DNA from: Gordonia araii NBRC 100433
Lineage (GTDB): Bacteria > Actinomycetota > Actinomycetes > Mycobacteriales > Mycobacteriaceae
NCBI RefSeq assembly: GCF_000241265.1
Contig: NZ_BAEE01000062.1
Location: 1-64,000 of the forward strand
Length of the DNA: 64,000 nucleotides
Direction of reading: 5' to 3'
Part shown: piece after piece, positions 44,726 to 55,303 of the stretch
Position numbering within the stretch: position 1 is the first letter of the stretch
Layout of the letters: every line of letters starts with the position of its first letter
Position numbers and translations under genes: made by a program
The notes under the pieces: generated by a model
The model's input: the letters and a program-made list of their open reading frames with translations, nothing else
Databases searched by the model: none
What the model was told of the DNA's origin: nothing

Positions 44726-45493
44726 ATGAGCCCGCCGCTGTTCTGGGTCGACGAGGCGCCGAGTGCGGGCACCGAGATCGAATTGACCGGGGCAGAGGGT
44801 CGGCACGCGGTCACCGTGACCCGCATCGCCGTCGGCGAACAGATCCTCCTCGGCGACGGTCGAGGAGCCTCGGCGCATTGTGAGGTATCGGCCATTCGGG
44901 GCAAGGACACGTTGCGCGCCCGGGCGCTGCAGTACCGGTTCGCCGACCGGCCAAGGCCGCTGGTCACCGTCGTGCAGGCATTACCCAAGTCGGAGCGTTC
45001 GGAACTGTTCGTCGAACTCGCGACCGAAGCCGGCGCCGACGTCATCGTGCCGTGGCAGAGTTCGCGCAGCGTCGCCCGCTGGGTCGGGTCGAAGGCGCAG
45101 AAGGGCGTAGCCAAATGGCGCGCCACCGCATCGGCGGCGGCCAAGCAGAGCCGGCGGGCGTGGATTCCGGAGGTCGCCGACCTGGCTTCGACGACCGACG
45201 TGCGGGCCCGCTGCGCCCAGGTCATCGACGAAGGCGGGATCGTCGTCGCGCTGCATGAAAGCGGGGACGAGTCCTTCGGCAGCTTCCCGTTCCGCACGGC
45301 ACCGCACGTGCTGCTCGTCGTCGGACCCGAAGGTGGATTGTCCGAGGAAGAGTTGACCGATCTTTCGGCGCTGGGCGCCCATGTCGCGGTGCTGGGTCAA
45401 CAGGTCTTGCGGACGTCGACGGCGGCGGCGGTCGCGCTCGGTGCGCTGGGTGCGCTCACGGACCGGTGGGACCCGGAACGAGGCACGCCCTGA
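44726..45493 (+). CDS. rsmE: 16S rRNA (uracil-1498-N3)-methyltransferase
   Basis: 255 aa. SPOUT methyltransferase with the knotted C-terminal region GPEGGLSEEE and QQVLRTSTAA. N-terminal PUA-like domain. Methylates U1498 of 16S rRNA. ATG 44726, 7 bp after dnaJ. Confidence 0.95.
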   Translation: MSPPLFWVDEAPSAGTEIELTGAEGRHAVTVTRIAVGEQILLGDGRGASAHCEVSAIRGKDTLRARALQYRFADRPRPLVTVVQALPKSERSELFVELATEAGADVIVPWQSSRSVARWVGSKAQKGVAKWRATASAAAKQSRRAWIPEVADLASTTDVRARCAQVIDEGGIVVALHESGDESFGSFPFRTAPHVLLVVGPEGGLSEEELTDLSALGAHVAVLGQQVLRTSTAAAVALGALGALTDRWDPERGTP

Positions 45494-46263
45494 AACGCCA
45501 CAAGGTCGCCTACGGCGACCACGAGTCGCAGTTCGGGCACCTCTACGAGCCCGCGGTCGGGCCGGAGCGCGGCGACGGACCGGTGCCGTTGGTCGTGCTG
45601 ATCCACGGCGGATTCTTCTCGACGCGCTTCGCCCTGACGATCGAGACGGCGATCGCGCGGCTGATGTCCGAACGCGGCGCCGCGGTGTGGAACGTCGAGT
45701 ACCGGCGGGTCGAGGAGGACGGCGGCGGCTGGCCGGGCACGGGAGCCGACGCGGTGGCCGCCTTGCGCGCACTCGACGGCAAGGTGCCCGCCGTGCTGCC
45801 CGCCGAGTTGCTCGACAGCATCGCTTTCGACGACGTCGCCGTCGTCGGACACTCGGCCGGCGGTCTGCTCGCGGTCTGGGGAACGGCCCAGCTCGGGGCC
45901 CGTACCGCGCGCACGCGGATCACCCGCGTCGTGGCGCAGTCGGCGGTGCTGGATCTCACCCATCCGCGAGCGCGGGACCGGCCCACACCGCGCAACCTGA
46001 TGGGCGCGCCCTACGAGGAGATCCCCGACCGCTACGCCCAGGCTTCGCCGATCCTCGCGCCCGTGTTCGACGCACACGTCATCGCCATGCACGCCGGGGG
46101 CGACGCCGCGGTCCCCGTCGAATCCAGTCGCCGCTACGTCGAGGCCGTCTCGGCGCGGGGTCAGTCAGCAGAACTCGTCGTCGTGGCGGACGAGGGACAC
46201 GACGCGTTCGTCGACCCGCGCAGCGCCTGCACGCGGCAGACGCTGCGCTTGCTCGGCCTCTGA
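45466..46263 (+). CDS. Alpha/beta hydrolase
   Basis: 265 aa from GTG 45466. HGG oxyanion loop at 47-49, nucleophile Ser130 in VVGHSAGG, His in DEGHDAF. The start overlaps rsmE by 28 bp; a CTG at 45490 on the rsmE stop is an alternative. Peptidase S9/dienelactone type; substrate unknown. In other Mycobacteriales a hydrolase often lies in this position between rsmE and phoH. Confidence 0.85.
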   Translation: MGPGTRHALKRHKVAYGDHESQFGHLYEPAVGPERGDGPVPLVVLIHGGFFSTRFALTIETAIARLMSERGAAVWNVEYRRVEEDGGGWPGTGADAVAALRALDGKVPAVLPAELLDSIAFDDVAVVGHSAGGLLAVWGTAQLGARTARTRITRVVAQSAVLDLTHPRARDRPTPRNLMGAPYEEIPDRYAQASPILAPVFDAHVIAMHAGGDAAVPVESSRRYVEAVSARGQSAELVVVADEGHDAFVDPRSACTRQTLRLLGL

Positions 46264-46315
46264 TCATGCGGCCCGTTCGCTGGCGCTCCCGGCGCCGGTG
46301 GACGGCGTGGGCGGA

Positions 46316-46321
46316 TACACT
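46316..46321 (+). promoter_or_regulatory. Possible -10 box upstream of phoH
   Basis: TACACT fits TANNNT, about 50 bp upstream of the phoH start in the 110-bp gap after the hydrolase. No convincing -35 was found. Confidence 0.35.
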
Positions 46322-46373
46322 GGGCTGAGTCCATGTCGCCGGGGCCGAACCCGCTGGGCACGAACAAGGAGTG

Positions 46374-47396
46374 ATGTCGCACGTGACGCAAGCCGATCAA
46401 CCGCATGCCGAAACGGTGGTGGAGGTCGCGCCAGAGCGGATTATCGGTTTGCTCGGCACCGGCGATGTGAATCTGCGGGTACTCGAGGAGTTGCTCGACG
46501 CCGACATCCACGCCCGCGGCAATCGAATCACCCTCTCCGGCACTCCCGCGGAGGTCGCGACCGCCGATCGGGTGGTCGCCGAACTCCTCGATGTCGTCGG
46601 GCGGGGCGCCGCGCTCACCCCGGACGCCGTTCGACGGTCGGTGGCAATGCTGGCCGACCCGACCGCGGAGTCGCCTGCCCAGGTGCTGAGCCTGGACATC
46701 ATCTCCCGGCGCGGCAAGACCATTCGGCCAAAGACGCTGAACCAGAAGCGCTACGTCGATGCGATCGACGAGAACACCATCGTGTTCGGGCTGGGGCCGG
46801 CGGGCACCGGAAAGACCTACCTGGCGATGGCGAAGGCCGTCGCGGCGCTGCAGGCCAAGGAGGTCACGCGGATCATCCTCACCCGCCCGGCCGTCGAGGC
46901 GGGGGAGCGGCTCGGCTTTCTGCCCGGGACGCTGAGCGAGAAGATCGACCCCTACCTGCGGCCGCTCTACGACGCGTTGCACGACATGATGGACCCGGAG
47001 GCGATCCCGAAGCTCATGGCCGCCGGTGTCATCGAGGTGGCACCGCTGGCGTACATGCGTGGAAGAACCCTGAACGACTCGTTCATCATTCTCGACGAGG
47101 CACAGAACACCACGGGTGAGCAGATGAAGATGTTCCTCACGCGCCTCGGATTCGGCTCGAAAGTGGTGGTGACCGGCGACGTCACGCAGGTCGACCTCCC
47201 GGGCGGCGCGGAGAGCGGGCTCAACGCCGCCACCCGCATCCTGGAGGGGATCGACGACATCCACTTCTCCCGGCTCACCAGTGCGGACGTGGTGCGGCAC
47301 CGGCTCGTCGCGAACATCGTCGACGCCTACGACCGCGACGAGAACGGCGGCGGCAACCGCGCCGCGCGCCGCGCGGGACGGGAGCGCCGTCAGTGA
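46374..47396 (+). CDS. phoH: PhoH-like ATPase
   Basis: 340 aa. N-terminal KH-like region, then Walker A GPAGTGKT (141-148) and Walker B IILDEAQN. PhoH proteins are ATPases, perhaps RNA-helicase-like; conserved next to ybeY. AAGGAG at 46366-46371 lies only 2 bp before ATG 46374, so GTG 46383 may be the true start. GTGA overlap with ybeY. Confidence 0.94.
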   Translation: MSHVTQADQPHAETVVEVAPERIIGLLGTGDVNLRVLEELLDADIHARGNRITLSGTPAEVATADRVVAELLDVVGRGAALTPDAVRRSVAMLADPTAESPAQVLSLDIISRRGKTIRPKTLNQKRYVDAIDENTIVFGLGPAGTGKTYLAMAKAVAALQAKEVTRIILTRPAVEAGERLGFLPGTLSEKIDPYLRPLYDALHDMMDPEAIPKLMAAGVIEVAPLAYMRGRTLNDSFIILDEAQNTTGEQMKMFLTRLGFGSKVVVTGDVTQVDLPGGAESGLNAATRILEGIDDIHFSRLTSADVVRHRLVANIVDAYDRDENGGGNRAARRAGRERRQ

Positions 47397-47938
47397 GCAT
47401 CGAGCTGGCCAACGAGTCCGGCGTCGATGTCCCCACCGACTTGGTGCTCGACGCCGCCCGATTCGCCATCGCGCGGATGGACGTGCACCCCGGCGCCGAG
47501 CTCTCGGTGCTCTTCGTCGACCTGGACACGATGGCCGACTTGCACATGAAGTGGATGGATCTGCCCGGTCCCACCGATGTGATGAGCTTCCCGATGGACG
47601 AGTTGACCCCGGGCGCCGGCCGGCCGGACGCCGCCGAACCCGGTCCGGCCACGCTCGGCGACATCGTGCTGTGCCCCGAGTTCGCCAAGTCGCAGGCAGC
47701 GGAGGCGCGGCACTCGTTCGAGCACGAACTCGCCGTTCTGACTGTCCACGGCGTGCTGCACCTGCTCGGCTATGACCATGCCGAGCCGGAGGAGGAGCGC
47801 GAGATGTTCGGCCTGCAGGGCGCGATCCTCGACGAGTGGTACGAGGACCGTCGGAATCGCCGCGTGTCCGAGCGGCTTTCGCAACGCGACGAGGATCTGT
47901 TGCGCAAGACCGGTTTCGCCGACCCGGATGAGGGCTGA
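47393..47938 (+). CDS. ybeY: Endoribonuclease YbeY
   Basis: 181 aa. Zinc motif HxxxHxxxxxH: H119, H123, H129 in [11 protein letters not shown]. Involved in 16S 3'-end maturation and ribosome quality control. Start GTG 47393 overlaps phoH. The usual phoH-ybeY-CNNM-era order of actinobacteria is followed. Confidence 0.96.
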   Translation: MSIELANESGVDVPTDLVLDAARFAIARMDVHPGAELSVLFVDLDTMADLHMKWMDLPGPTDVMSFPMDELTPGAGRPDAAEPGPATLGDIVLCPEFAKSQAAEARHSFEHELAVLTVHGVLHLLGYDHAEPEEEREMFGLQGAILDEWYEDRRNRRVSERLSQRDEDLLRKTGFADPDEG

Positions 47939-47941
47939 GAG

Positions 47942-49273
47942 TTGCCGTCTGAACTCGTCTTTCTGCTGGTCGCGGCGGCACTGACCCCGGTGGGCGGCGT
48001 CTTCGCCGCCGTCGATGCCGCGCTGACCACCGCCTCGCCCGCCCGAGTCGCCGACCTGGTGAGTCAGGCCCGCCCGGGCGCCCGCCAACTCGAAACGGTG
48101 CTCAAGCAGCGGTCCACGTATGTCGCCCTGGTGGTGTTCCTCCGGGTGATCTGCGAGACGGCGGCCACGGCGTTCGCCGCGGTGGCGCTCGTACGGATGT
48201 GGGGGACGGCCTGGGGCGTGCTCGCGACGATCGCGGTGATGGCGGTGGTCTCCTTTGTCGCCGTCGGCGTGGGTCCGCGCACGCTCGGCCGCCAACACGC
48301 CTACACCATCGGCATCCTGAGCGCCCCGGTCCTGCGTGCGGTCGGCTTCCTGCTGACCCCGCTGACGCGACTGCTCATCCTGATCGGAAACGCGGTCACC
48401 CCCGGCAAGGGCTTCCGCAACGGGCCGTTCTCGACCGAGATCGAGTTGCGCGAGGTGGTCGACATGGCGACCGAGCGCGGTGTCGTGGAGGACGACGAAC
48501 GACGCATGATCCAGTCCGTCATCGATCTCGCCGACACGCACGTGCGCGAAGTGATGGTGCCGCGGCCGGAGATGGTGTGGATCGAGCAGGACAAGAGCGC
48601 GGCGCAGGCCGCGAGCCTGGCCATCCGGTCGGGTCACTCGCGGCTGCCGGTGATCGGCGAGAACCCCGACGACATCCGCGGTGTGGTGTACCTGAAGGAC
48701 GTCACCAGCCGCGCGATCGCCGGGCTCGCGGCATCGGTCAAAGTCGCCGACGTGATGCGGCCGGCTCAGTTCATCCCGGACTCCAAGACCCTTGATCGTG
48801 TCCTCGCCGATATGCAGCGGACCCGCAACCACATGGCGATGCTCGTCGACGAGTACGGCGGCATCGCGGGACTGGTCACCATTGAGGACGTACTCGAGGA
48901 GATCGTCGGCGAGATAGCCGACGAGTACGACCGCGGCGAGGTGGCGCCCTTCACCGAACTCGGTGACGGTATCTACCGGGTGTCCTCGCGGCTGCCGGTG
49001 GAGGATCTCGGCGAACTCTTCGGGATCGACATCGACGAAGACGAGGTCGAGACCGTCGGCGGCCTGGTCGCACTCGTGCTCGGACGCGTCCCGCTGCCCG
49101 GCGCCGAAGTCGAGTGCCACGGCCTGCGCCTCGTCGCGGAGGGCGGGCCCAATCGGCAGGGCCGTCAGCGGATCACCTCGGTACTGGTGAACAGGATCGA
49201 ATCCGGCGAGGCGGCCGACGATGCCGACGACCGCGAGGACGCGACGAGGGGGATCGACAATGGCGCAGCATGA
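47942..49273 (+). CDS. CNNM/CorC-type membrane protein with CBS domains
   Basis: 443 aa. Four hydrophobic segments in an N-terminal CNNM domain (about 1-180), two CBS domains (about 195-315) and a CorC/HlyC C-terminal domain. Possibly a divalent cation exporter; family names such as hemolysin are historical. TTG start 47942, 3 bp after ybeY. Ends by overlapping the next gene by 14 bp. Confidence 0.92.
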   Translation: MPSELVFLLVAAALTPVGGVFAAVDAALTTASPARVADLVSQARPGARQLETVLKQRSTYVALVVFLRVICETAATAFAAVALVRMWGTAWGVLATIAVMAVVSFVAVGVGPRTLGRQHAYTIGILSAPVLRAVGFLLTPLTRLLILIGNAVTPGKGFRNGPFSTEIELREVVDMATERGVVEDDERRMIQSVIDLADTHVREVMVPRPEMVWIEQDKSAAQAASLAIRSGHSRLPVIGENPDDIRGVVYLKDVTSRAIAGLAASVKVADVMRPAQFIPDSKTLDRVLADMQRTRNHMAMLVDEYGGIAGLVTIEDVLEEIVGEIADEYDRGEVAPFTELGDGIYRVSSRLPVEDLGELFGIDIDEDEVETVGGLVALVLGRVPLPGAEVECHGLRLVAEGGPNRQGRQRITSVLVNRIESGEAADDADDREDATRGIDNGAA

Positions 49274-49604
49274 CGGTGATTCGGCGGCGCTCGACGCCGA
49301 GGATGCGAAGTTGGTGACATTGGCGCGAGGAGCGATGGCCCGCGTCGGCGCATCGTCGGGTGCGGCGGTGCGCGACCTCGACGGCCGCACCTACGCCGGC
49401 GCGCCGGTCGGCCTGCGCGCGCTGGAGCTCACCGCGCTGCAGGTGGCGGTCGCGACGGCGTTGTCCAGCGGGGCCCAGGGATTCGAGGCAGCGGCGCTCG
49501 TCGGGGGTCCCGACGACGACCCGGGGCTCGCCGCGGTCGCCGAAGTGGGCGACGGAGCCGCGGTGATCCGCACCGACCTGCGCGGAGAGCCGATCGATGC
49601 CTGA
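49260..49604 (+). CDS. Cytidine deaminase-like protein, catalytic residues lacking
   Basis: 114 aa. Aligned by eye to the CDA fold ([25 protein letters not shown] is family-like), and positioned before era as Rv2365c. The zinc-binding Cys/His and glutamate of active deaminases are not seen; the protein contains no cysteine at all. So probably a non-enzymatic relative. ATG 49260 lies inside the end of the CNNM gene; its stop overlaps era by 8 bp. Confidence 0.75.
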   Translation: MAQHDGDSAALDAEDAKLVTLARGAMARVGASSGAAVRDLDGRTYAGAPVGLRALELTALQVAVATALSSGAQGFEAAALVGGPDDDPGLAAVAEVGDGAAVIRTDLRGEPIDA

Positions 49605-50514
49605 TTCTTCGGCCGGCGAATTCCGGTCCGGCTTCGTGTGCTTCGTCGGCCGCCCCAACACGGGGAAGTCGACGCTGACGAACGCGCTGGTCGGCGAGAA
49701 GATCGCGATCACGTCGAACCGCCCGCAGACGACGCGCCACACCATCCGCGGCATCGTCAACCGCCCCGACGCGCAGCTGATCCTCGTCGACACGCCGGGA
49801 CTGCATCGTCCCCGCACCCTGCTGGGACAGCGCCTCAACGACCTGGTGCGCGACACGTACTCCGAAGTCGACGTCGTGTGCATCTGCATTCCCGCTGACG
49901 AGGCGATCGGACCGGGAGATCGCTGGATCATCGACCAGGTCCGCACGATGGCGCCGACGACGACCGTCGTCGGGGTGGTCACGAAGATCGATCGAGTGAC
50001 ACCGGGCAAGGTTGCCGAGCAGTTGCTGGCGCTGTCGAAGGTGCTGGGCGAGAAGAGCGAGGTCGTGCCGGTGTCGGCGAAGTCCGGCGACCATCTCGAC
50101 GTCTTCGTGAATCTGCTGGTGTCGCTGATGGAACCCGGTCCGGCGTTCTATCCCGACGGGGAACTCACCGACGAGCCCGAGCAAGTGCTCATGGCCGAGT
50201 TCATCCGGGAGGCGGCGCTGGAAGGGGTGCGCGACGAGTTGCCGCACTCGCTGGCGGTGGTGATCGACGAGATGATCCCGCGCGAGGACTCCGACCCGCC
50301 GATCATCGACGTCTACGCCATTCTCTACGTCGAGCGCGACAGCCAGAAGGGCATCATCATCGGGCACCGCGGTTCGCGTCTCAAAGCCGTCGGGACGCAG
50401 GCTCGCCAGCAGATCGAGCGGTTGCTCGGCTGCAAGGTCTACCTCGATCTGCGCGTGAAGGTGGCCAAAGACTGGCAGCGCGATCCGAAGCAGTTGCGGC
50501 GGATGGGTTTCTAG
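49597..50514 (+). CDS. era: GTPase Era
   Basis: 305 aa. G1 GRPNTGKS (18-25), DTPGL, TKID and C-terminal KH domain with GHRGSRLKAVGTQAR. Assists 16S maturation and 30S assembly. ATG 49597 overlaps the preceding gene. Confidence 0.97.
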   Translation: MPDSSAGEFRSGFVCFVGRPNTGKSTLTNALVGEKIAITSNRPQTTRHTIRGIVNRPDAQLILVDTPGLHRPRTLLGQRLNDLVRDTYSEVDVVCICIPADEAIGPGDRWIIDQVRTMAPTTTVVGVVTKIDRVTPGKVAEQLLALSKVLGEKSEVVPVSAKSGDHLDVFVNLLVSLMEPGPAFYPDGELTDEPEQVLMAEFIREAALEGVRDELPHSLAVVIDEMIPREDSDPPIIDVYAILYVERDSQKGIIIGHRGSRLKAVGTQARQQIERLLGCKVYLDLRVKVAKDWQRDPKQLRRMGF

Positions 50515-50567
50515 GTTCGGCTCGGGGCCTACCGTCGGATGGCCGACAGCAGTGCGAGAATGGGCCG

Positions 50568-52022
50568 ATGGGTGCCAAGACGGCGATCGAATCCGATGCA
50601 CAGCACGACGAGCAGGCAAGGGCGGCGATCCGTGATGTCGTCGGCCATCCCCGGTTCTGGATCGCGCCGGTGGCGGTGGTCATCGCGCTGATGAGCCTGA
50701 TGGCGGCGGTCTACATGGGGGCCGTGGTCAACACCCGCGAGAACTTGCACGACTTCCATGTCGCGCTGGTCAACGAGGACACCGGCGGGCAAGTGGCTCC
50801 CGGCGAGCCGGAGATGAACATCGGCAAGCAGATCGTCGAGCAGCTCGTCCCGACCACCGCGAAGCAGGGCATCGTCCTGGACGAGATGAGTCGCGAAGAG
50901 GCGATGAAGAAGCTCTACACCGGCAAGGTGTACGGCGTCGTGGCCATCGACTCGAACTTCACCAATCTGATGCTCGGCCTGGCACGATCCGCGGTTCTGC
51001 AGAACGCGCCGGTACAGCCGAAGATCGACGTGCTGATCCACCGCGGGTCGGGGACCTTCGCCTCGTCGATCACGACGATCATGGCCGAGGAGATGAGCGT
51101 CCAGGTCAACAAGCAGGCGGGCGAACAGCTACTGGAGAACGTGCGTTCGCAAGTCGGCCGCGACTTCAAGCTCGCCGGAGCGACACAGCTGGCGCTGTCG
51201 CAGCCGATCAACGTCGCGGTGTCGGAACCGCAGCCGCTGCCCGACGGCGCGGCCAACGGGCTGAGCGCCTTCTACTTCACGCTGCTGTTGATCCTCGCCG
51301 GATTCACCGGCGCCATGATGGTCTCGATCATCGTCGACGGCCAGTTGGGGCAGATGCCGATCGAGTTCGGGCCGTTGTTCCTGCTGCGCAAGCGGTTGGC
51401 CGTGTCGCGGTGGGGCACACTCGCGTCGAAGTGGGCGGTCATGCTGATCATCGCCGCGATACAGGCGGGGTTGTTCCTGCTGGTCTGTTCGCTGGTGGGG
51501 ACATCGCTGCCCAACTCCTTCGTGCTGTGGGCGTTCTCGGTGCTGGTGATCACGGCGGTGGGTGTCACGGCGAGTTCGATGATGGCGGTCTTCGGTAATC
51601 CCGGCCTGTTGGCGAATCTGGTGTTCTTCGTGATTCTCGGCCTCCCGTCGTCGGGCGGGACCGTGCCCTTGGAGGCCAGTCCCCGGCTGTTCAGCTGGAT
51701 CGCGGCGGTGGAGCCCATGCACCTCGTCTATTACGGCGTGCGATCGATCCTCTACTTCGATGCCGATCCCGCGTCGGGGCTGACCCGATCGGTGGTGATG
51801 ACGGTGGTCGGCTTGGTGTTCGGGCTGGTGCTGGGCATCGTCGGAACGAAGTACTACGACCGCAAAGGCTGGTACCGGAGGCCGAACGCGCTGTCGGTGC
51901 CGCCGCGGCTGGCGAAGCTCGTCGACGCCGATCCCGACGCCTCGGTCACGGTCACCGAGGTCGCGGCGCAACCGGTACCCGCGCCGCCCGTGTCACAACC
52001 CAACGTGACCCGGCATCGGTGA
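50568..52022 (+). CDS. DUF3533/ABC-2-like membrane protein
   Basis: 484 aa. One N-terminal helix (about 31-53), a large extracytoplasmic domain (to about 225) and five or six further helices, the YhgE/Pip-type DUF3533 layout. C-terminal tail hydrophilic. No ATPase partner gene adjacent. Function unknown; some relatives are linked to drug efflux or envelope stress. ATG 50568. Confidence 0.85.
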   Translation: MGAKTAIESDAQHDEQARAAIRDVVGHPRFWIAPVAVVIALMSLMAAVYMGAVVNTRENLHDFHVALVNEDTGGQVAPGEPEMNIGKQIVEQLVPTTAKQGIVLDEMSREEAMKKLYTGKVYGVVAIDSNFTNLMLGLARSAVLQNAPVQPKIDVLIHRGSGTFASSITTIMAEEMSVQVNKQAGEQLLENVRSQVGRDFKLAGATQLALSQPINVAVSEPQPLPDGAANGLSAFYFTLLLILAGFTGAMMVSIIVDGQLGQMPIEFGPLFLLRKRLAVSRWGTLASKWAVMLIIAAIQAGLFLLVCSLVGTSLPNSFVLWAFSVLVITAVGVTASSMMAVFGNPGLLANLVFFVILGLPSSGGTVPLEASPRLFSWIAAVEPMHLVYYGVRSILYFDADPASGLTRSVVMTVVGLVFGLVLGIVGTKYYDRKGWYRRPNALSVPPRLAKLVDADPDASVTVTEVAAQPVPAPPVSQPNVTRHR

Positions 52023-52034
52023 CAGAATGACTCG

Positions 52035-52787
52035 GTGAGGTTCTACCGCGACGAGGCCGTCGTCCTGCGCCAGCACAAGCTGGGCGAGGCCGACCGCATC
52101 ATCACCCTGCTGACCCGTCAGCACGGTTTGGTGCGCGCGGTGGCCAAAGGGGTGCGACGCACCCGGTCGAAGTTCGGGGCGCGTCTGGAACCGTTCGCCC
52201 ACATCGACGTCTGCCTGTATCCCGGTCGCAGCCTGGACACGATCACCCAGGTGCAGAGTCTCGACGTTCTCGCCGAGGCGATCGTCGCCGACTATGCGCG
52301 CTACACCACGGCGTGCGCGGTCCTCGAAACGGCGGAACGCCTCGCCGGCGAGGAGCGCGCGCCCGCACCCGACTTGCATCGACTGACCGTCGGAGCGCTG
52401 CGAGCACTGGCCGCGCAGACCAGGGAGAACCAGCTGATCCTCGACGCGTTCCTGCTCCGGGCGATGCACTGCGCGGGATGGATGCCGGCTCTCGAGGAGT
52501 GCGCGCGGTGCGCCACGCCCGGTCCGCACCGCGCCTTCCACGTCGCCGCCGGCGGGGCGGTGTGCGTGCACTGCCGACCCGCCGGTGCGGCCATGCCGTC
52601 GCCGGGAGTGCTCGATCTGATGGACGCGATGTTCCGCGGGCAATGGGAGGTCACCGTCGATGCGACGGAGTCGCTGAGGCGCCAGGCGAGTGGACTGATC
52701 GCCGCGCATCTGCAGTGGCATTTGGAGCGGCAGCTGCGGACCCTTCCGCTCATCGAGCGGGGCGATCCCCATAGGGTTGCCCTGTGA
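52035..52787 (+). CDS. recO: DNA repair protein RecO
   Basis: 250 aa. N-terminal OB fold ([20 protein letters not shown]) and a zinc site C156, C159, C177, C180. Helps load RecA in the RecFOR path. GTG 52035; GTGA overlap with uppS. Confidence 0.96.
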   Translation: MRFYRDEAVVLRQHKLGEADRIITLLTRQHGLVRAVAKGVRRTRSKFGARLEPFAHIDVCLYPGRSLDTITQVQSLDVLAEAIVADYARYTTACAVLETAERLAGEERAPAPDLHRLTVGALRALAAQTRENQLILDAFLLRAMHCAGWMPALEECARCATPGPHRAFHVAAGGAVCVHCRPAGAAMPSPGVLDLMDAMFRGQWEVTVDATESLRRQASGLIAAHLQWHLERQLRTLPLIERGDPHRVAL

Positions 52788-53548
52788 GCACTGTTCGTCC
52801 GCCCGATCCGCACCCGTCCGGCGCGCGACCGCCGGCGATTCCCGCCCAGTTCGTGCCCAACCACGTCGCCCTGGTCATGGACGGCAACGGGCGCTGGGCG
52901 ACCGATCGCGGCCTACCTCGCACCGAAGGGCACAAGCGCGGCGAGGCGGTTCTGATGGACACCGTGTGCGGCTGTATCGAGATCGGTGTGAAGTGGTTGT
53001 CGGCGTACGCGTTCTCCACCGAGAACTGGAGCCGCAGTCCCGACGAGGTGCGCTTCCTGATGGGGTTCAACCGCGACGTGATCCGTCGTCGGCGCGACGA
53101 GATGAACGAGATGGGCGTGCGGGTTCGCTGGGCCGGCCGCCGACCCCGGTTGTGGCGCAGCGTGATTCGCGAGTTGGAGATCGCCGAAGAACTCACCAAG
53201 GACAACACGGTGATGACATTGACGATGTGCGTCAACTACGGCGGCCGTGCTGAGATCGCCGACGCCGCGAAGGAGATCGCGATGCGGGCGGCCCGCGGCG
53301 AGATCGACCCCAAGCGGATCAACGAATCTACGTTCGCCCGCTATCTCGACGAGCCCGACATGCCCGACGTCGACCTGTTCCTGCGGCCGTCGGGGGAGCA
53401 GCGGATCTCCAACTTCCTGCTCTGGCAGTCGGCGTACGCGGAGATGGTCTACCAGGAGAAGCTGTTCCCGGACTTCGACCGTCGCGACCTGTGGGCGGCG
53501 TGCCTCGAATACGCCGAGCGCGACCGTCGATTCGGTGGGGTCAAATGA
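52784..53548 (+). CDS. uppS: Isoprenyl (decaprenyl) diphosphate synthase
   Basis: 254 aa. cis-prenyltransferase with VMDGNGRWA, catalytic Asp33 and the Arg/Trp that follow. Rv2361c type makes decaprenyl diphosphate for cell-wall synthesis. Its stop overlaps the next ATG. Confidence 0.95.
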   Translation: MSTVRPPDPHPSGARPPAIPAQFVPNHVALVMDGNGRWATDRGLPRTEGHKRGEAVLMDTVCGCIEIGVKWLSAYAFSTENWSRSPDEVRFLMGFNRDVIRRRRDEMNEMGVRVRWAGRRPRLWRSVIRELEIAEELTKDNTVMTLTMCVNYGGRAEIADAAKEIAMRAARGEIDPKRINESTFARYLDEPDMPDVDLFLRPSGEQRISNFLLWQSAYAEMVYQEKLFPDFDRRDLWAACLEYAERDRRFGGVK

Positions 53549-53928
53549 GCGACATCAAGCGGATCGCCGCCCTGCTCGGGGAACTGGGCACGGTGGAGAC
53601 GGCCGACGACGAGTCGGTGCTGGTGCACGTCGGCACGACGCGGGCGTCGGTGCGCGTCCTGGATCTGTCGGAGGAACTGAAGGTCGTGTCCGTGACCCAG
53701 TTGGTCGCGCGCAAGGCGACCAACGACGAGCGGCTGCGCGACCTGCTGGACGAACGCGGCGCAAGTCTGAGCTTCGGCTCGCTGCGTCGAACCGATCCGG
53801 GCGAGCGCCACACCGACGTCCTGCTGTCGTACGCGTTTCCGCTCGGCGACCTCGACGACATCCCACTGCTGACGGTCTTCCACCTGGTGCTCTCGGGCGG
53901 GTCGTCGCTGGCGGAGGATTTGGCCTGA
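53545..53928 (+). CDS. Small conserved protein of unknown function
   Basis: 127 aa, ATG overlapping the uppS stop. Alternating strands and helices, with [19 protein letters not shown]; looks like a YbjN/T3SS chaperone fold but I cannot assign it. Coupled to uppS, so probably cotranscribed. Converges on the RCC1-like gene. Confidence 0.65.
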   Translation: MSDIKRIAALLGELGTVETADDESVLVHVGTTRASVRVLDLSEELKVVSVTQLVARKATNDERLRDLLDERGASLSFGSLRRTDPGERHTDVLLSYAFPLGDLDDIPLLTVFHLVLSGGSSLAEDLA

Positions 53929-53935
53929 GCGAGGC

Positions 53936-55294
53936 TCACTGGCGCTTGACGACCTGGCCCGGTGTCGCCTGCCGCTTCGACGAGGTGCCGTTGCCGACTT
54001 GGCGCGAGGTGTTGTCCCCCCAGCAGTAGATGCCGCCGGCCGAGATGGCGCACGAATTCTTGCCGCTGGTCGCAAGAACGCTGACTGTGGACAGGTCCTT
54101 GACGCGAGTGGGTGTCTTTGTCACTCCGCTCGTTCCGTCGCCTACTTGCCCTTCCCAATTGCTTCCCCAGCAGTAGGGTGCGCCGTCGGCGATCGCGCAA
54201 CTCGTATGGTCGGTCGTGGACAGGGACGACACGTTTCGCAGCCCGACAACTTTGGTCGGGGCTGTTACGAATTCATCTGAGCTGCCGACGCCCAGAGTCT
54301 GGTTGAGATTGTCGCCCCAGCAGTACAGATCGCCATCGGCGATTGTGCAGGCCGCGGCGCCGTTAGCAGTTAGCGAGGACACCCCGGTCACGCCGGCGAC
54401 AGGCCTCGGCGACGGGGCTATCTCCGTTGTGGTGACGTTGGCCAGCCCCCAGCAGTACGCGGATCCGCGAGACAGCGCGCAAGTCTGCGATCGTGCTGCG
54501 GCAATCGTGGTGACGTCAGTGATCCCCTTTACCTGGACCGGTGTGGATTGTCCGCGGCGCTGGCCGTTTCCGACCTGGCCGGCTGCGTTCTCTCCCCAGC
54601 AGTACGCGAGGCGATTCGCAAGCGCGCACACATGCCCGTCGCCGATCGAGACGTCGCTGACGTCGCTGACGTTCTGGACACGGGAAGGAGTGTTTCGCGC
54701 ATCCTGAGTGCCGTCACCGAGCTGACCGTGCACGTTCTGCCCCCAGCAGTACAGGTCACCGGACGCGATCGCGCAGGTCATTCCGTAGCCGGTGGTCACC
54801 GCGGTCACGTCGTTCAACCCGACGACCCGGGTCGGGCGGGTGCGGTCCTCGGTCGTACCGTCGCCGACTTGGCCGGCGTTGTTGGCGCCCCAGCAATACA
54901 GCGATCTGTCGCTGATAGCGCAAGTCGTCGATCCACCCGCCGAGATATTGGTGACGCTTGAGATGCCGATGACGTGGGTGGCGACATCTCGATTCTTGGT
55001 CGTCCCGTCTCCGATTTGACCATCCTCGTTGTCGCCCCAGCAGTAGGCGGTCTCGTCGGCGATCGCGCAGACTGTCCGGTCGCCCATCGCAAAGGCGGTG
55101 ACGTCGGTCAACGGAGTTCCGCTGGGCCCACGGTCCCACAGGTAGACGGCGGCGCCGCCGGCGACGGCCAGGAGAAGGAGTGCCGCAGCCCCTAGGACGC
55201 CCACGATCAGTAGGGTCTTCTTTCCTCCCGACGCCGGTGGCGTCGCGGGTGGGTGCGGTGGCCACATCGGAGGCGGTGGCGGGATGTGCTCCAT
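53936..55294 (-). CDS. Membrane-anchored RCC1-like beta-propeller protein
   Basis: 452 aa. Pro-rich start, one membrane helix (about 27-51), then eight repeats of about 46-50 residues, each with C-A-I-A...YCWG..N..GQ.G.GT. Each repeat has two cysteines, 16 in all, so the exported propeller could be disulfide-braced. The fifth repeat is degenerate. No enzyme motif. Likely extracellular binding. The base composition is less GC-rich than neighbours in places, suggesting acquisition. Confidence 0.85.
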   Translation of the reverse strand: MEHIPPPPPMWPPHPPATPPASGGKKTLLIVGVLGAAALLLLAVAGGAAVYLWDRGPSGTPLTDVTAFAMGDRTVCAIADETAYCWGDNEDGQIGDGTTKNRDVATHVIGISSVTNISAGGSTTCAISDRSLYCWGANNAGQVGDGTTEDRTRPTRVVGLNDVTAVTTGYGMTCAIASGDLYCWGQNVHGQLGDGTQDARNTPSRVQNVSDVSDVSIGDGHVCALANRLAYCWGENAAGQVGNGQRRGQSTPVQVKGITDVTTIAAARSQTCALSRGSAYCWGLANVTTTEIAPSPRPVAGVTGVSSLTANGAAACTIADGDLYCWGDNLNQTLGVGSSDEFVTAPTKVVGLRNVSSLSTTDHTSCAIADGAPYCWGSNWEGQVGDGTSGVTKTPTRVKDLSTVSVLATSGKNSCAISAGGIYCWGDNTSRQVGNGTSSKRQATPGQVVKRQ

Positions 55295-55303
55295 CCCGGC
55301 AGC

